Numbered from the stretch's first letter, positions 40,085 through 49,425 are shown. The stretch is 64,000 nt of DNA from JACCZR01 sp035296565 (GCA_035296565.1 DATHAQ010000028.1:1-64000); one strand, 5' to 3'. The notes: generated by a model from the letters alone, not told the origin. Made by a program: numbers and translations.

Positions 40085-42532
40085 CTAGCGCCTGAGACGG
40101 AGCTTCTTCTTCTCGGTGCGCCGGGTGCCGCGGGAGTCGCTCGCGGTCACCCGTACCTCGATGGCGGTGCCGCGGGTGAGGCGGCGTAGCTTGCGAGCCA
40201 CGCGCCGTGAGAAGCGGAACCGGATGCGCCGGCCCGAGCCGCCCGCCGAGTCGCTCGCGCGCACGCGCGAGACCACGGCGACGCGGCCCCGGATGCGCGC
40301 CTTGCGCGCCGAGCGCCGCGGCAGGACGAGGCTGGCCCGGAAGCCGCAGTCGACGTCGCAGGAGACTCGCCCCGCGAGGCCGCGCCGCAGCACGCGCCTG
40401 AGGCTGGTGCGCCGGCCCGGGAAGCCGGCGAAGCCGATGTCTGAGAGCAGGCGCGGCTGCGCGCCGGTCGTGCCTCCGCCGGTTCCCCCGCCCGTCGTGG
40501 TGCTGAAGGCGCACCCCGTGGTACTGAAGCTCTCGGTCGGCGTCGTGTCCGAGCCGCTGTCGCTGGCGGCGCAGCCGCCCATGCCCCGCGCCGCGAACAC
40601 CTGGCGGATGAGAGCGCGATCGCCGCCGCCCTGCAGCTGCGAGTCGGTGGCCAGGATCGCGTCGCGCATGTCGAGGAAGTCGGGCTCGCCCGGCGAGCGG
40701 CGCATACCGCCGGTGATCAGCCGGCGCGCTCTGGCGATTCCGTCGGCGCGGCCGTGCACCGCAATCAGGCGGCTGCGTAGGTCCCAGAGGGTCTGGGCCC
40801 AGATCTCACCGTCGGCGTGGACCTCGGGGCCGAACCCGGAGATTCGGCCGAAGTCGCCGTAGGTGTAGCCGCCGTTCGGGCAGTTCGCCGAGATCTGACC
40901 CGCGGGGCAATCGGTGGCCTCGCTGACGAAGTCGACGTTCTCGTACCCGCCCTGCACGAGCTGACCGGGGGTCGCCGTATCGCCCTGGAAGCCACCGGCC
41001 TCCAGGTAGTCGAACATGTACCAGTCGCTCCAGGCCTCGCCCATGGCCCCGGACTGCTCGCTGCTCAGCTGACCGAACCCTTGGGAGTCGCAGCACACCA
41101 GGCGGTTCGAGAGGCCGTGCGTGTACTCGTGCAGAACCACCTGGGCGTCGTCGGCGCCGTTGACGTCGTGCGCCCCGTCCCCGCGGAACAGGAACATCTC
41201 CATGATCGGCGGGGCGCCGTCGGGCATGGTGAACATGCTCGCGTTGTTGAACTGAGGCGGGGCACCGGTGACGGCGTCGTCGATCTGCGCGTGGACGCGA
41301 TCGCCGTTCTCGAAGTTGCCCGAGGGGGCGTCGAACGAGATCGGCGCCGCCTTCAGGTGGTCGTGGAAGCGGCTGACGAAGTAGTGCGCCTGCGTGCCCG
41401 CTTGGTTGAGGTTTCGCTGCCAGTTGCTGGCGAGCGTGAACGCCGATCCCGACGCGAGGATCGGCGGGCCGTTCCAGGTGCAGCCGCTGGGAGGACAGGT
41501 GCGGGTGGGGTCGCCGGAGCCGGCGCCCTCGGTCACCGGCGTGTAGTCCCACTTCGCTGCGGCGGTTCCGGAACCGCTCGAGGGCGGCACCTGGGTGCCG
41601 GCGTCCCCGATCGGCGTCTCGGAGGTGTCGTCGGCGCCGGACGGGTCCGCGTAGGTGTGGGCGAACGGTCCCCGCAGCCGGTCGTTGGCGCTGTCGATGT
41701 ACGTGCTGAAGTTCTTGTCAGCGAGCGCGCCGCCGGAGGCCGCGCCTGGCTGGTAGTCGAGCGCCTTGCCCGTTGTGGCCCGCTTCACGAGGTTGGCTCG
41801 GCGCAGGACGCGTCCCGAGCTGGCGTCGACGATTGTGCTGAGCACCCGCTGCGAGTCGGCGAAGACGATCAGCGACCAGGCCAGGCGAGCGCCCTCGGGC
41901 GCGTCGAACAGGACGAGCCGCGCGCGGCGGGCGCCGCGCCCGACGCCGGCCTCACGCTGAGCGATCTGCCGGGCCCGGGCCGCGGTCAGCCGCGGCTGCA
42001 CCGAGCGCACGGCAAGGCCGGGCTGCGGCGCGCCGGCGACGCTCAGCAGGCGGCCGGCGCGCACCGCAGCGGTGACCGAGCCGTCGAAGGCCGGCACGCC
42101 GCGGTAGGTCTGGCGCAGGCGGACGTAGCTGATCCCCTCGCGCGAGCGGTACTCGTGCTCAGGCTCGAGCGAATCCACCTCACCGGCGGACAGCCCGTAG
42201 GCGCGGCGCTCGTCGCGCACGAAGCGCTCAGCCAGGGCGGCCGGGCCCAGGCGGCTGCGGGAGGTGAGGCTGCCGCGCAGGTCGGTGACCAGCCGTGGTG
42301 TGCCGGTCGTGGGCGCCACGCGCACCACCCCGCCCCGGCCGAGGCGGCGTAGGAGCCGGCGCTGCGCCGATCGGGTGGCGTCCGACACCGGTGCGCGGGC
42401 GCCGTCGCGCACGTCCAGGAACCGGTCGCTCGGTCCCCTGGAGCGGTCGCGGCGCTCGGCGCCGTAGGCGACCGACGAGAGCGCCAGCAGAGCGGCCAAG
42501 GCGACGAGAAGGGGGCGAATTCGTCCTCGCAC
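40085..42532 (-). CDS. secreted M36 (fungalysin-type) metalloprotease
   Basis: From GTG 42532 the protein has 815 residues. A signal peptide (RPLLVALAALLALSSVAYG) is followed by a long propeptide region (FTP-like, about 100-260), and the catalytic domain with HEYTH (HExxH) and GEAWSDWYMFDY (Glu ligand). A Gly/Thr linker (TTTGGGTGGGTTG) then leads to an Arg-rich C-terminal domain like those on other secreted proteins of this organism. A TTG at 42544 is also possible. The M28 peptidase follows, so together they may degrade extracellular protein. Confidence 0.9.
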   Translation of the reverse strand: MRGRIRPLLVALAALLALSSVAYGAERRDRSRGPSDRFLDVRDGARAPVSDATRSAQRRLLRRLGRGGVVRVAPTTGTPRLVTDLRGSLTSRSRLGPAALAERFVRDERRAYGLSAGEVDSLEPEHEYRSREGISYVRLRQTYRGVPAFDGSVTAAVRAGRLLSVAGAPQPGLAVRSVQPRLTAARARQIAQREAGVGRGARRARLVLFDAPEGARLAWSLIVFADSQRVLSTIVDASSGRVLRRANLVKRATTGKALDYQPGAASGGALADKNFSTYIDSANDRLRGPFAHTYADPSGADDTSETPIGDAGTQVPPSSGSGTAAAKWDYTPVTEGAGSGDPTRTCPPSGCTWNGPPILASGSAFTLASNWQRNLNQAGTQAHYFVSRFHDHLKAAPISFDAPSGNFENGDRVHAQIDDAVTGAPPQFNNASMFTMPDGAPPIMEMFLFRGDGAHDVNGADDAQVVLHEYTHGLSNRLVCCDSQGFGQLSSEQSGAMGEAWSDWYMFDYLEAGGFQGDTATPGQLVQGGYENVDFVSEATDCPAGQISANCPNGGYTYGDFGRISGFGPEVHADGEIWAQTLWDLRSRLIAVHGRADGIARARRLITGGMRRSPGEPDFLDMRDAILATDSQLQGGGDRALIRQVFAARGMGGCAASDSGSDTTPTESFSTTGCAFSTTTGGGTGGGTTGAQPRLLSDIGFAGFPGRRTSLRRVLRRGLAGRVSCDVDCGFRASLVLPRRSARKARIRGRVAVVSRVRASDSAGGSGRRIRFRFSRRVARKLRRLTRGTAIEVRVTASDSRGTRRTEKKKLRLRR

Positions 42533-42642
42533 GAAGTACAACAAGCAAAGCAGCGGAAACGGAAAAGTTGCGCAGGTCGGCGCCTACACCGCAAATAGCG
42601 GCGAGTCTGCACAGGTCCCGTGGCCGCTTTCGCGCCCGTCCG

Positions 42643-42648
42643 TATGCT
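42643..42648 (+). promoter_or_regulatory. -10 box (TATGCT) upstream of the PafBC fusion gene
   Basis: TATGCT on the plus strand is a good -10 candidate and would give a leader of about 60 nt before GTG 42714. A GGAGG at 42698-42702 would then serve as ribosome-binding site. Confidence 0.4.
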
Positions 42649-42713
42649 CGACCCTCTAACCGAGGAACGCAGGCCGGGCGTTGCCCGGCCGAGTACCGGA
42701 GGTTCCGTACCCA

Positions 42714-44750
42714 GTGGCCAAGGACACCGAGAAGCTCATCCGCCAGCTGTCGCTGATCTCGTTCCTGATGGCCGAGCGGCGGCCCGTCTCGGCCCTCGAG
42801 ATCAAGCAGGACGTGGAGGGCTACTCGAACATGAACGACGAGGCCTTCGCCCGGCGCTTTTACGCCGACCGCGCCGAGCTCGACTCGCTGGGCATCGAGC
42901 TCAAGGTCGACAAGCCGAGCGAGGGCTTCTACGAGGCCGAGAACTACTCCCTGCCGCCCGAGAACTTTTACTTGCCGGCGATCGAGTTCACCGACCGCGA
43001 GCTGGGCGCGCTGCGCACGGCGCTGTCGCTGCTCGACGGCGAGTTCGCCTACGCCGAGCCGCTGCGCCTCGCGCTGCAGCAGCTCTCCTGGGGCAAGCCG
43101 TCGCCACTGAACGCCCCCGAGACCAAATCCGTCGCGCTCGCGGTCACGGCCAGCCCGGGCGGCCGTGAGCTCTCGCAGCGCCTGTCGAAGATCGAGACGG
43201 CGATCTTCCGCCGCAAGACGATCCTGTTCGACTACTACACGATCGGCCGCGACGCCGAGGAGGCGCGCAAGGTGGACCCCTACCACCTGCTGTTCCGCGG
43301 CGGGCAGTTCTACCTCGTCGGCTACTCCCACGAGCGCGGCGCCGAGCGAGTGTTCCGCATCTCGCGGATCCGCGGCAAGGTCGGCTACTCGAGCAAGGCC
43401 GAGCACGACTTCTCGCGCCCCGAGGACTTCGACCCGCGCATCTACGCCACGCGCACCGATTGGCAGCTGGGCGACACCGTGGGCACCGCGCGCGTGTGGA
43501 TCTCCGACCGCATCGACTGGCTCGTGCTGCGCCACTTCGGCCACGCGGGCGAGATCGAGGAGGCCGACGACGGCGTGATCTTCGAGACGCCGTACGGCGA
43601 CTCACGCCAGCTGATCTCGTGGGTGCTGGGCCTGGGCGGTCGCGCCCGTGTGCTCGACCCGCCGGAGCTGATCGAGGAGGCCGAGCAGCGGCTGCGCGCG
43701 GTTGTGGAGGGCCACGACGAGCTCCCCCAGCTGGCCAAGCCGGTCCAGCGGCGCCAGGACGCGGCCGAAGAGGAGCCCGCCGATCCGCGCGGGGAGGCGA
43801 ACATCCGCCCCGAGCGCTTCGCGCGGCTGGTCACCCTGGCCGGCCTGCTCATCGAGGCAGCGCGGGCGGGCGAGAAGCTCGACCTGCGCCAGCTGTGCTC
43901 CAACCTGCAGCTCTCCGAGGCCGAGCTCAAGCAGGACATCGACGTGCTGAACGTCGTCAACTTCGGCGGCGGCTCCTACGTGCTCTACGCGGAGGTGCAG
44001 GGCGGCGACGTCGAGGTTGACCCCGAGCCCTACGGCGACAACTTCGCGCGCCCGGCGAGGCTGCTCCCGCTCGAGGCCAAGGCGCTGGTGGCGGCCATCG
44101 ACCTGCTCGGCGAGCATCTGCCCGAGGGCTCGCTCGCGAGCGCGCGTCAGAAGGTGGTCGACGCGCTGGGCGAGGACCCCGCGTCCGAGGGCCTGCAGAT
44201 CACCACCGCCCGGGGAGACGACTCCGAGGTCGCGCGGGTGATGAGCGGCGCCATCGAGGCCCACCGGCTGGTGGAGATCGACTACTACAAGGAGAACGAG
44301 GACGAGTTCACCTCCCGAACTATCGAGCCCTACTTCCTGCTCAACGGGCAGGAGGGCTGGTACGTGCATTGCTACGACCTCGAGCGCGACGGGCCGCGCT
44401 CGTTCCGCCTCGACCGCATCCGCGAGGTGACCGCACAGGACGCGACCTTCGAGCCCCGCGAGGGCATCGAGCCCGACGTGAGCGGGTGGCCGAGCACGGG
44501 CGAAGTGCCCGAGTCCCGCCCCGCCCGCGTGTGGATCTCACCCGAGCGCGCCCGCTGGGCGCGGGAGGACCGCCGCGTGGTCGAAGAGCTGGCCGACGAC
44601 GCCGTCGTGGTCGAGCTGCAGTACGCCGGCGGCGAGTGGCTCGCGCGCGAGATCCTCAAGGAGGCCGGCGACGCGATCGTGCTCGAGCCCGAGGAGGCCC
44701 GGCGGGCCGTGCTGGACGCCGCGGAAGACCTTGTCGGTGCCCGAAGCTGA
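42714..44750 (+). CDS. pafBC: PafB-PafC fusion, WYL-domain DNA-damage regulator
   Basis: The 678-aa protein consists of two similar halves. Each has a helix-turn-helix, a WYL domain (first about residues 165-235 with FDYYTIGRD...PYHLLFRGGQFYLVGY in part; second about 515-590 with IDYYKENEDEFTSR and EPYFLLNGQEGWYVHCYD) and a C-terminal WCX extension. In mycobacteria PafB and PafC are separate proteins that together switch on LexA-independent DNA-damage genes, their WYL domains sensing single-stranded DNA. Here both are on one chain. GTG 42714 is chosen with GGAGG upstream. MrfA, Lhr and UDG in this window could belong to its regulon (inference). Confidence 0.85.
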   Translation: MAKDTEKLIRQLSLISFLMAERRPVSALEIKQDVEGYSNMNDEAFARRFYADRAELDSLGIELKVDKPSEGFYEAENYSLPPENFYLPAIEFTDRELGALRTALSLLDGEFAYAEPLRLALQQLSWGKPSPLNAPETKSVALAVTASPGGRELSQRLSKIETAIFRRKTILFDYYTIGRDAEEARKVDPYHLLFRGGQFYLVGYSHERGAERVFRISRIRGKVGYSSKAEHDFSRPEDFDPRIYATRTDWQLGDTVGTARVWISDRIDWLVLRHFGHAGEIEEADDGVIFETPYGDSRQLISWVLGLGGRARVLDPPELIEEAEQRLRAVVEGHDELPQLAKPVQRRQDAAEEEPADPRGEANIRPERFARLVTLAGLLIEAARAGEKLDLRQLCSNLQLSEAELKQDIDVLNVVNFGGGSYVLYAEVQGGDVEVDPEPYGDNFARPARLLPLEAKALVAAIDLLGEHLPEGSLASARQKVVDALGEDPASEGLQITTARGDDSEVARVMSGAIEAHRLVEIDYYKENEDEFTSRTIEPYFLLNGQEGWYVHCYDLERDGPRSFRLDRIREVTAQDATFEPREGIEPDVSGWPSTGEVPESRPARVWISPERARWAREDRRVVEELADDAVVVELQYAGGEWLAREILKEAGDAIVLEPEEARRAVLDAAEDLVGARS

Positions 44751-44809
44751 ATTCCAGAGCGTAGCCGGGTGCTGAAGGCGGCCTGCAAGGAGTGGAAGCA
44801 GCTGCTCGG

Positions 44810-45271
44810 TTGAGCCGCCGGGACGAGATCAGGATGTCCGACGAGGAGGTGGCCGCCTTCCTCGCCGAGCAGAAGACGGTGATCTGCGCGACGCTCGGGC
44901 CGAACGGGCGCCCTCACCTCATGCCTCTCTGGTACGTGCGCGACGGCGACGAGCTCTGCGGCTGGACTTTCGCGAAGTCGCAGAAGGCCAAGAACCTGGA
45001 GCGTGACCCGCGCGCGACCCTGGAGGTGGAGGACGGAGTCGAATACCACGAGCTGCGCGGTGTGATGCTCGAGTGCGACGTCCACGTCGAACGCGAGACC
45101 GAGCGGGTGGCCGAGGAGTACGGCTTCCCGCTCCTGGAGCGTTATGCGGGCGGCTCGTACGAGGCGCGCGAGGCCTTCCGCCAGCAGGCCAAGAAGCGGA
45201 TCGGGCTGCGCTTCACGCCGACCAAGGTCGTCTCCTGGGACCATTCCAAGCTTGGCCAAGGCGTCTACTGA
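44810..45271 (+). CDS. pyridoxamine 5'-phosphate oxidase-like (PPOX, possibly F420-dependent) protein
   Basis: From TTG 44810 it has 153 residues, starting LSRRDEIRMSDEEVAAFL, the usual start of this actinobacterial family. The split-barrel core shows VICATLGPNGRPHLMPLWYV and FAKSQKAKNLERDPRATLEV. It may use F420, FMN or heme. GTG 44792 and ATG 44834 are alternatives. The sugar-nucleotide gene begins at its stop codon. Confidence 0.8.
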   Translation: MSRRDEIRMSDEEVAAFLAEQKTVICATLGPNGRPHLMPLWYVRDGDELCGWTFAKSQKAKNLERDPRATLEVEDGVEYHELRGVMLECDVHVERETERVAEEYGFPLLERYAGGSYEAREAFRQQAKKRIGLRFTPTKVVSWDHSKLGQGVY

Positions 45272-45272
45272 C

Positions 45273-46340
45273 CTGAAGGGGCTGATCCTCAGCGGCGGCA
45301 AGGGCACACGCCTGCGCCCGCTCACCCACACGAGCGCCAAGCAGCTGGTCCCGGTGGCCAACAAGCCCGTGCTCTTCTACGGGCTGGAGGCGATGGCCGC
45401 CGCGGCCATCCGAGAGGTCGGGATCATCGTGGCGCCCGAGACCGGCGACGAGATCCGCGAGGCCGCCGGCGACGGCGCGCGCTTCGGCCTCGAGATCTCC
45501 TACATCGACCAGGCCGAGCCGCTCGGGCTGGCGCACGCGCTGCTCACCGCGGAGCCCTTCCTCGGTGACTCGCCCTTCGTCATGTACCTGGGCGACAACC
45601 TGCTGCGCGACGGGATCACCGCGCTGGTGGACACCTTCCGCACCGACTCCCCCGACGCCCTGATCCTGCTCACGCCCGTGCCCGACCCCGAGAACTACGG
45701 CGTCGCGCATCTCAACGGCGACGGTCAGGTCGCGCGCCTGGTGGAGAAGCCGCCGCAGCCCGAATCCGACCTGGCCCTGGTGGGCGTCTACATGTTCACC
45801 CCCAGCGTGTTCGAGGCCGCACGGTCGATCGAGCCCAGCGCCCGCGGCGAGCTGGAGATCACCGACGCCATCCAGTCGCTGGTGGATTCCGGGCGCCGCG
45901 TGGACCCGCACGTGGTGCATGGCTGGTGGAAGGACACCGGCCAGGTGCAGGACATGCTGGAGGCCAATCGGCTGATCCTCGACGACCTGACCGAGCGCGA
46001 CGAAGGAGAGCTCACCGACTCGCGCGTGGAGGGGCGGGTGGCGATCGAGCCGGGAGCCAAGCTGATCCGCAGCACAGTGCGCGGACCCGCGATCATCGGC
46101 GCCGGCTCGCAGCTGACCGACGCCTACATCGGCCCCTACACCGCGATCGGCGAGGATGTCAGGATCGAGAGCGCCGAGCTGGAGCACTCGATCGTGCTCT
46201 CGGGCTCGGAGGTGCGCGACCTCGACTACCGCATCGAGGCGAGCCTGATCGGCAAGAACGTGAAGATCGCTCGCGGCCCTGCGTTGCCGAAGGCCCACCG
46301 CTTCGTCGTGGGCGACAACGCAGAGATCCAGATCCTCTAG
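45273..46340 (+). CDS. rmlA: glucose-1-phosphate thymidylyltransferase, long form with C-terminal beta-helix (probable CTG start)
   Basis: The family usually begins MKGLILSGGKGTRLRPLT, and exactly this sequence starts at CTG 45273 (LKGLILSGGKGTRLRP), one base after the preceding stop. The nearest normal start is TTG 45252, inside that gene, and would add seven residues. Further motifs: KQLVPVANKPVLFYG (substrate), YLGDNLL (metal Asp), VEKPPQP and WWKDTGQ. The last 110 residues form a left-handed beta-helix like StrD/GraD-type enzymes. It makes dTDP-glucose, the first step of the pathway with rmlB and rmlD 1.3-2 kb downstream. Confidence 0.85.
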   Translation: MKGLILSGGKGTRLRPLTHTSAKQLVPVANKPVLFYGLEAMAAAAIREVGIIVAPETGDEIREAAGDGARFGLEISYIDQAEPLGLAHALLTAEPFLGDSPFVMYLGDNLLRDGITALVDTFRTDSPDALILLTPVPDPENYGVAHLNGDGQVARLVEKPPQPESDLALVGVYMFTPSVFEAARSIEPSARGELEITDAIQSLVDSGRRVDPHVVHGWWKDTGQVQDMLEANRLILDDLTERDEGELTDSRVEGRVAIEPGAKLIRSTVRGPAIIGAGSQLTDAYIGPYTAIGEDVRIESAELEHSIVLSGSEVRDLDYRIEASLIGKNVKIARGPALPKAHRFVVGDNAEIQIL

Positions 46341-46344
46341 AGTC

Positions 46345-47532
46345 TTGCTCGAGGTAGACGCCGGCTCGTTCCTCGCGATCGTCGCCGTCTCGATGACCGC
46401 GGCGGCGCTGGCCGGCGCGCTCTCGCCGCGGGTGGCGCTGCCCGTGGTGGTGGTCGAGCTGGTGCTGGGCATCGTCATCGGCCCGCAGGTGCTCGACCTC
46501 GCTCAGCCCGATCCCTTCATCGAGTTCTTCTCGAGCCTCGGGCTGGGCATGCTGTTCTTCTTCGCCGGCTTCGAGATCGACTTCGCGCGCATCCACGGGC
46601 GGCCGCTGCGGCTGGCGGGGATCGGCTGGTTCATCTCGCTGGCGCTGGCCTATGCCCTGGGTGGCCTGCTCGCCGTGACCGGAGTGGTCATCAGCGGCAT
46701 ATTCGTCGGCACGGCGATGGCTACCACCGCCATCGGCACGCTGGTCCCGATCCTCACCGACGCGGGCGAGCTGCGCACGCGCTTCGGCAGCTACCTGCTC
46801 GCCGCCGGGGCGACGGCCGAATTCCTGCCCATCGTGCTCACGACCGTGCTGTTCTCCACCAAGGGGGAGCTGTCCAACGCGCTCCTGCTGCTGGCCTTCG
46901 TCGTGCTGGCCGTAATCGCCGCGGTCATAGCCGTGCGCGGGTCCGCGCGGGGGACCGACCTGTTCGAGCGCGGCCTGGAGACCAGCGGGCAGCTTCCGGT
47001 GCGCGCCGCGGTGCTGGCGGTGTTCGGGCTCGGCGCACTGGCGGCCGAGCTGGGGCTGGAGCTGCTGCTGGGCGGCTTCGTGGCCGGCGTCATCACCCGG
47101 CTGGCACTGAAGGGCCAGGAGGTACCCGTTTTCGAGTCCAAGCTCAAGGCCGTCGCCTACGGCTTCTTCATTCCGTTCTTCTTCGTGGTGAGCGGGGTGA
47201 AGTTCAACCTGGACGCGCTCCTCGGCTCCACCCGCGGCCTGCTGCTGCTGCCGATATTCCTGACCCTGTTCCTGGTCGTGCGCGGCGCGCCGGTGATGCT
47301 CCTCTACCGCGACCTCGACCTGCGCGACCGCTACTCGCTGTCGCTGTTCGCCGCCACCCAGCTGCCGCTAGTCGTGGCGATCACCACCCTCGCCGCCGAG
47401 GAGGGCCACATGCGCACCTCCACCGCCGCGGCGCTCGTCGGGGCGGCCATCCTCTCGACGACGATCTTCCCGTTGGCCGCGCTGCGCCTGCGTGGAAGGG
47501 GGCCGGACTCGGTTAGCCTCGCCAGGTCATGA
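46345..47532 (+). CDS. Kef-type (CPA2) cation:proton antiporter
   Basis: The 395-aa protein has 12 or so spans typical of CPA2: PVVVVELVLGIVIGPQVLDL (first repeat), FFFAGFEIDF, GTAMATTAIGTLVPIL (the unwound helix region), and a late FFIPFFFVVSGVKFNLD. No TrkA-N domain is attached. The TTG at 46345 is 4 bp after rmlA; the stop overlaps a short ATG frame (ATGA). A transporter inside a sugar operon is unusual and may just use its promoter. Confidence 0.85.
   Translation: MLEVDAGSFLAIVAVSMTAAALAGALSPRVALPVVVVELVLGIVIGPQVLDLAQPDPFIEFFSSLGLGMLFFFAGFEIDFARIHGRPLRLAGIGWFISLALAYALGGLLAVTGVVISGIFVGTAMATTAIGTLVPILTDAGELRTRFGSYLLAAGATAEFLPIVLTTVLFSTKGELSNALLLLAFVVLAVIAAVIAVRGSARGTDLFERGLETSGQLPVRAAVLAVFGLGALAAELGLELLLGGFVAGVITRLALKGQEVPVFESKLKAVAYGFFIPFFFVVSGVKFNLDALLGSTRGLLLLPIFLTLFLVVRGAPVMLLYRDLDLRDRYSLSLFAATQLPLVVAITTLAAEEGHMRTSTAAALVGAAILSTTIFPLAALRLRGRGPDSVSLARS
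47514..47519 (+). promoter_or_regulatory. -10 box (TAGCCT) before the 28-codon ORF
   Basis: TAGCCT ends 9 nt before ATG 47529. It lies in the last codons of the antiporter gene and could provide an internal, leaderless promoter for rmlD and rmlB. Confidence 0.4.
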
Positions 47533-47615
47533 GAGCGCTCCGCTTCCTCGCCGGCGCGAGCGCGACGCTACTCGCTGCGCGCGACCTCCACTTCGACGCC
47601 GTCCGCACACCGTGA
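47529..47615 (+). CDS. 28-codon ORF coupled to rmlD (possible leader peptide)
   Basis: ATG 47529 overlaps the antiporter stop (ATGA) and its own TGA overlaps the rmlD GTG (GTGA), so ribosomes could pass directly through. The product starts MRALRFLAGASATLLAARDL and ends HFDAVRTP. It has a TAGCCT box upstream. It may be a leader peptide or only a coupling device; no family is recognised. Confidence 0.4.
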   Translation: MRALRFLAGASATLLAARDLHFDAVRTP

Positions 47616-48439
47616 AGCTCCTGGTCCTGGGGGCAGGAGGAATGCTCGGCCGCGACCTCGTGCTGGCCGGCGAGCGCGCCGGGCACGACGTGACCGGCCT
47701 CGCGCACGGTGACCTGGACGTGACCGACGCCCGCGCGGTCGAGGAGGCGCTCCGCAGCGCCGGACCTGAGTGGGTGGCCAACTGCGCGGCCTTCACGCGC
47801 GTCGACGACGCCGAGGCCGAGGCCGACGAGGCGATGCGTGTGAACGGCGAGGCCGCGGACGCCGTCGCCAGCGCCGCGGAGGCCGTCGGCGCCACCGTGC
47901 TGCTGCCGTCCACCGACTACGTTTTCGACGGCGAGAAGGCCGAAGCGTATGTCGAGTCTGACCCCGTGGCGCCGCTGTCGAGCTACGGGCGCTCCAAGCT
48001 GGCCGGAGAGCGGGCCAGCGAGGGCCATCTCGTGGTGCGCACGTCGTGGCTGTTCGGCCTCGGGGGCCCGAACTTCGTGGAGACGATGCTCGGGCTGGCC
48101 GAGCGCCGCGATCGGCTGCGGGTGGTGGCCGACCAGGTCGGGGCCCCCACCTTCACCGCTCACCTGGCCGGAGGGCTGGTGGAGCTCATGGAGCGCGACG
48201 CCCGGGGCGTGCGGCACCTCACCGCCGACGGCTCCTGCTCGTGGTGCGAGTTCGCCACGGCGATCTTCACCCGCAGCGGCGTGAGCGTCCGTGTCGAGAG
48301 CTGCACGACCGACGAGTTCGGCGCGCCGGCGCCGCGCCCGCGGCACTCGGTGCTGACCAGCGAGCACCCCGACACGCCCCGCCTGCCGCACTGGAGCGCG
48401 GGCCTCGACGCCTATCTGGCCGCGAGGGTGCCGGCATGA
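47612..48439 (+). CDS. rmlD: dTDP-4-dehydrorhamnose reductase
   Basis: The 275-aa extended SDR starts KLLVLGAGGMLGRDLV (NAD(P) motif). It has NCAAFTRVDDAE, STDYVFDG and SSYGRSKLAGE (catalytic Tyr/Lys), then VVRTSWLFG and a C-terminal RPRHSVL, all diagnostic for RmlD. It reduces dTDP-4-keto-rhamnose to dTDP-rhamnose. The stop overlaps the rmlB ATG (ATGA). An rmlC epimerase gene is not visible in this window. Confidence 0.9.
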   Translation: MKLLVLGAGGMLGRDLVLAGERAGHDVTGLAHGDLDVTDARAVEEALRSAGPEWVANCAAFTRVDDAEAEADEAMRVNGEAADAVASAAEAVGATVLLPSTDYVFDGEKAEAYVESDPVAPLSSYGRSKLAGERASEGHLVVRTSWLFGLGGPNFVETMLGLAERRDRLRVVADQVGAPTFTAHLAGGLVELMERDARGVRHLTADGSCSWCEFATAIFTRSGVSVRVESCTTDEFGAPAPRPRHSVLTSEHPDTPRLPHWSAGLDAYLAARVPA

Positions 48440-49425
48440 GGCTGCTGGTCACCGGGGGCTGCGGCTTCATCGGCTCGGCCTACGTCCGCCTGGCGCTGGC
48501 GGACGGCCACGAGGTACGCGTGCTGGACAAGCTCACCTACGCCGGCCGCGAGGAGAACATCGAGGGCACCGGCGCCGAGCTGGTGGTGGGCGCCATCGAG
48601 GACCCGCATGTCGTGGGCGAGGCGATGACGGGCTGCGACGCGGTGGTGAACTTCGCCGCCGAGTCACACGTCGACCGCTCCATCGCCGACCCCGAGGCCT
48701 TCGCGCGCACCCACGTGATCGGCACCGGCGTGCTGCTGGACGCCGTACGCGAGCGGGGCGTGCCGCGCTTCCTCCAGGTCTCGACCGATGAGGTCTACGG
48801 CTCGATCGAGTCGGGCTCGTTCACCGAGAGCTCTCCGATCCAGCCCTCCTCCCCCTACTCGGCCACCAAGGCCGCGGGTGACCTGCTCGTCTCCGCACAT
48901 GTGCACACCTACGGCACCGAGGCGGTCATCTGCCGCGGCTCGAACAACTACGGCCCGCGCCAGTACCCCGAGAAGCTCATACCGCTGATGACCCTCAACG
49001 CCCTGCACGGCGACCCGCTACCCGTTTACGGGGACGGTCGCCAGGTGCGCAACTGGCTCTACGTGGAGGACTTCGCCCGCGCGATCAACACCGTGCTGCA
49101 GTCGGGCCGCCCGGGCGAGGCCTACAACGCCGGGGGCCCCGACGAGATGGAGAACCTCGAGGTGGTGCGGCGCATCCTCGAGCTCACGGGCCGCGACGAG
49201 TCGCTGATCGAGCACGTGACCGACCGGCCCGGCCACGACCGCCGCTACTCGCTGGGCTCTGAGAAGATCGGCGGCGAACTCGGCTGGGAGGCGTCGGTCC
49301 GCTTCTCGGAGGGCCTCGAGCAGACCGTGGCCTGGTACCGCGACAACCGGCCCTGGTGGGAGCCGATCCGCAGCGGCGAATACCGGGAGTACTACGAGCG
49401 CCACTACGGGCGCGCGCTGGGCTAG
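48436..49425 (+). CDS. rmlB: dTDP-glucose 4,6-dehydratase
   Basis: The 329-aa extended SDR has VTGGCGFIGSAYVRL, the sugar-nucleotide motif LDKLTYAGREENI, FAAESHVDRSI, STDEVYGS, and the catalytic PYSATKAAGD (YxxxK). RGSNNYGPRQYPEKLIPL and RNWLYVEDFARAI complete the RmlB signature. It converts dTDP-glucose to the 4-keto-6-deoxy sugar. The last 4 bp overlap the convergent exchanger gene. Confidence 0.95.
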   Translation: MRLLVTGGCGFIGSAYVRLALADGHEVRVLDKLTYAGREENIEGTGAELVVGAIEDPHVVGEAMTGCDAVVNFAAESHVDRSIADPEAFARTHVIGTGVLLDAVRERGVPRFLQVSTDEVYGSIESGSFTESSPIQPSSPYSATKAAGDLLVSAHVHTYGTEAVICRGSNNYGPRQYPEKLIPLMTLNALHGDPLPVYGDGRQVRNWLYVEDFARAINTVLQSGRPGEAYNAGGPDEMENLEVVRRILELTGRDESLIEHVTDRPGHDRRYSLGSEKIGGELGWEASVRFSEGLEQTVAWYRDNRPWWEPIRSGEYREYYERHYGRALG

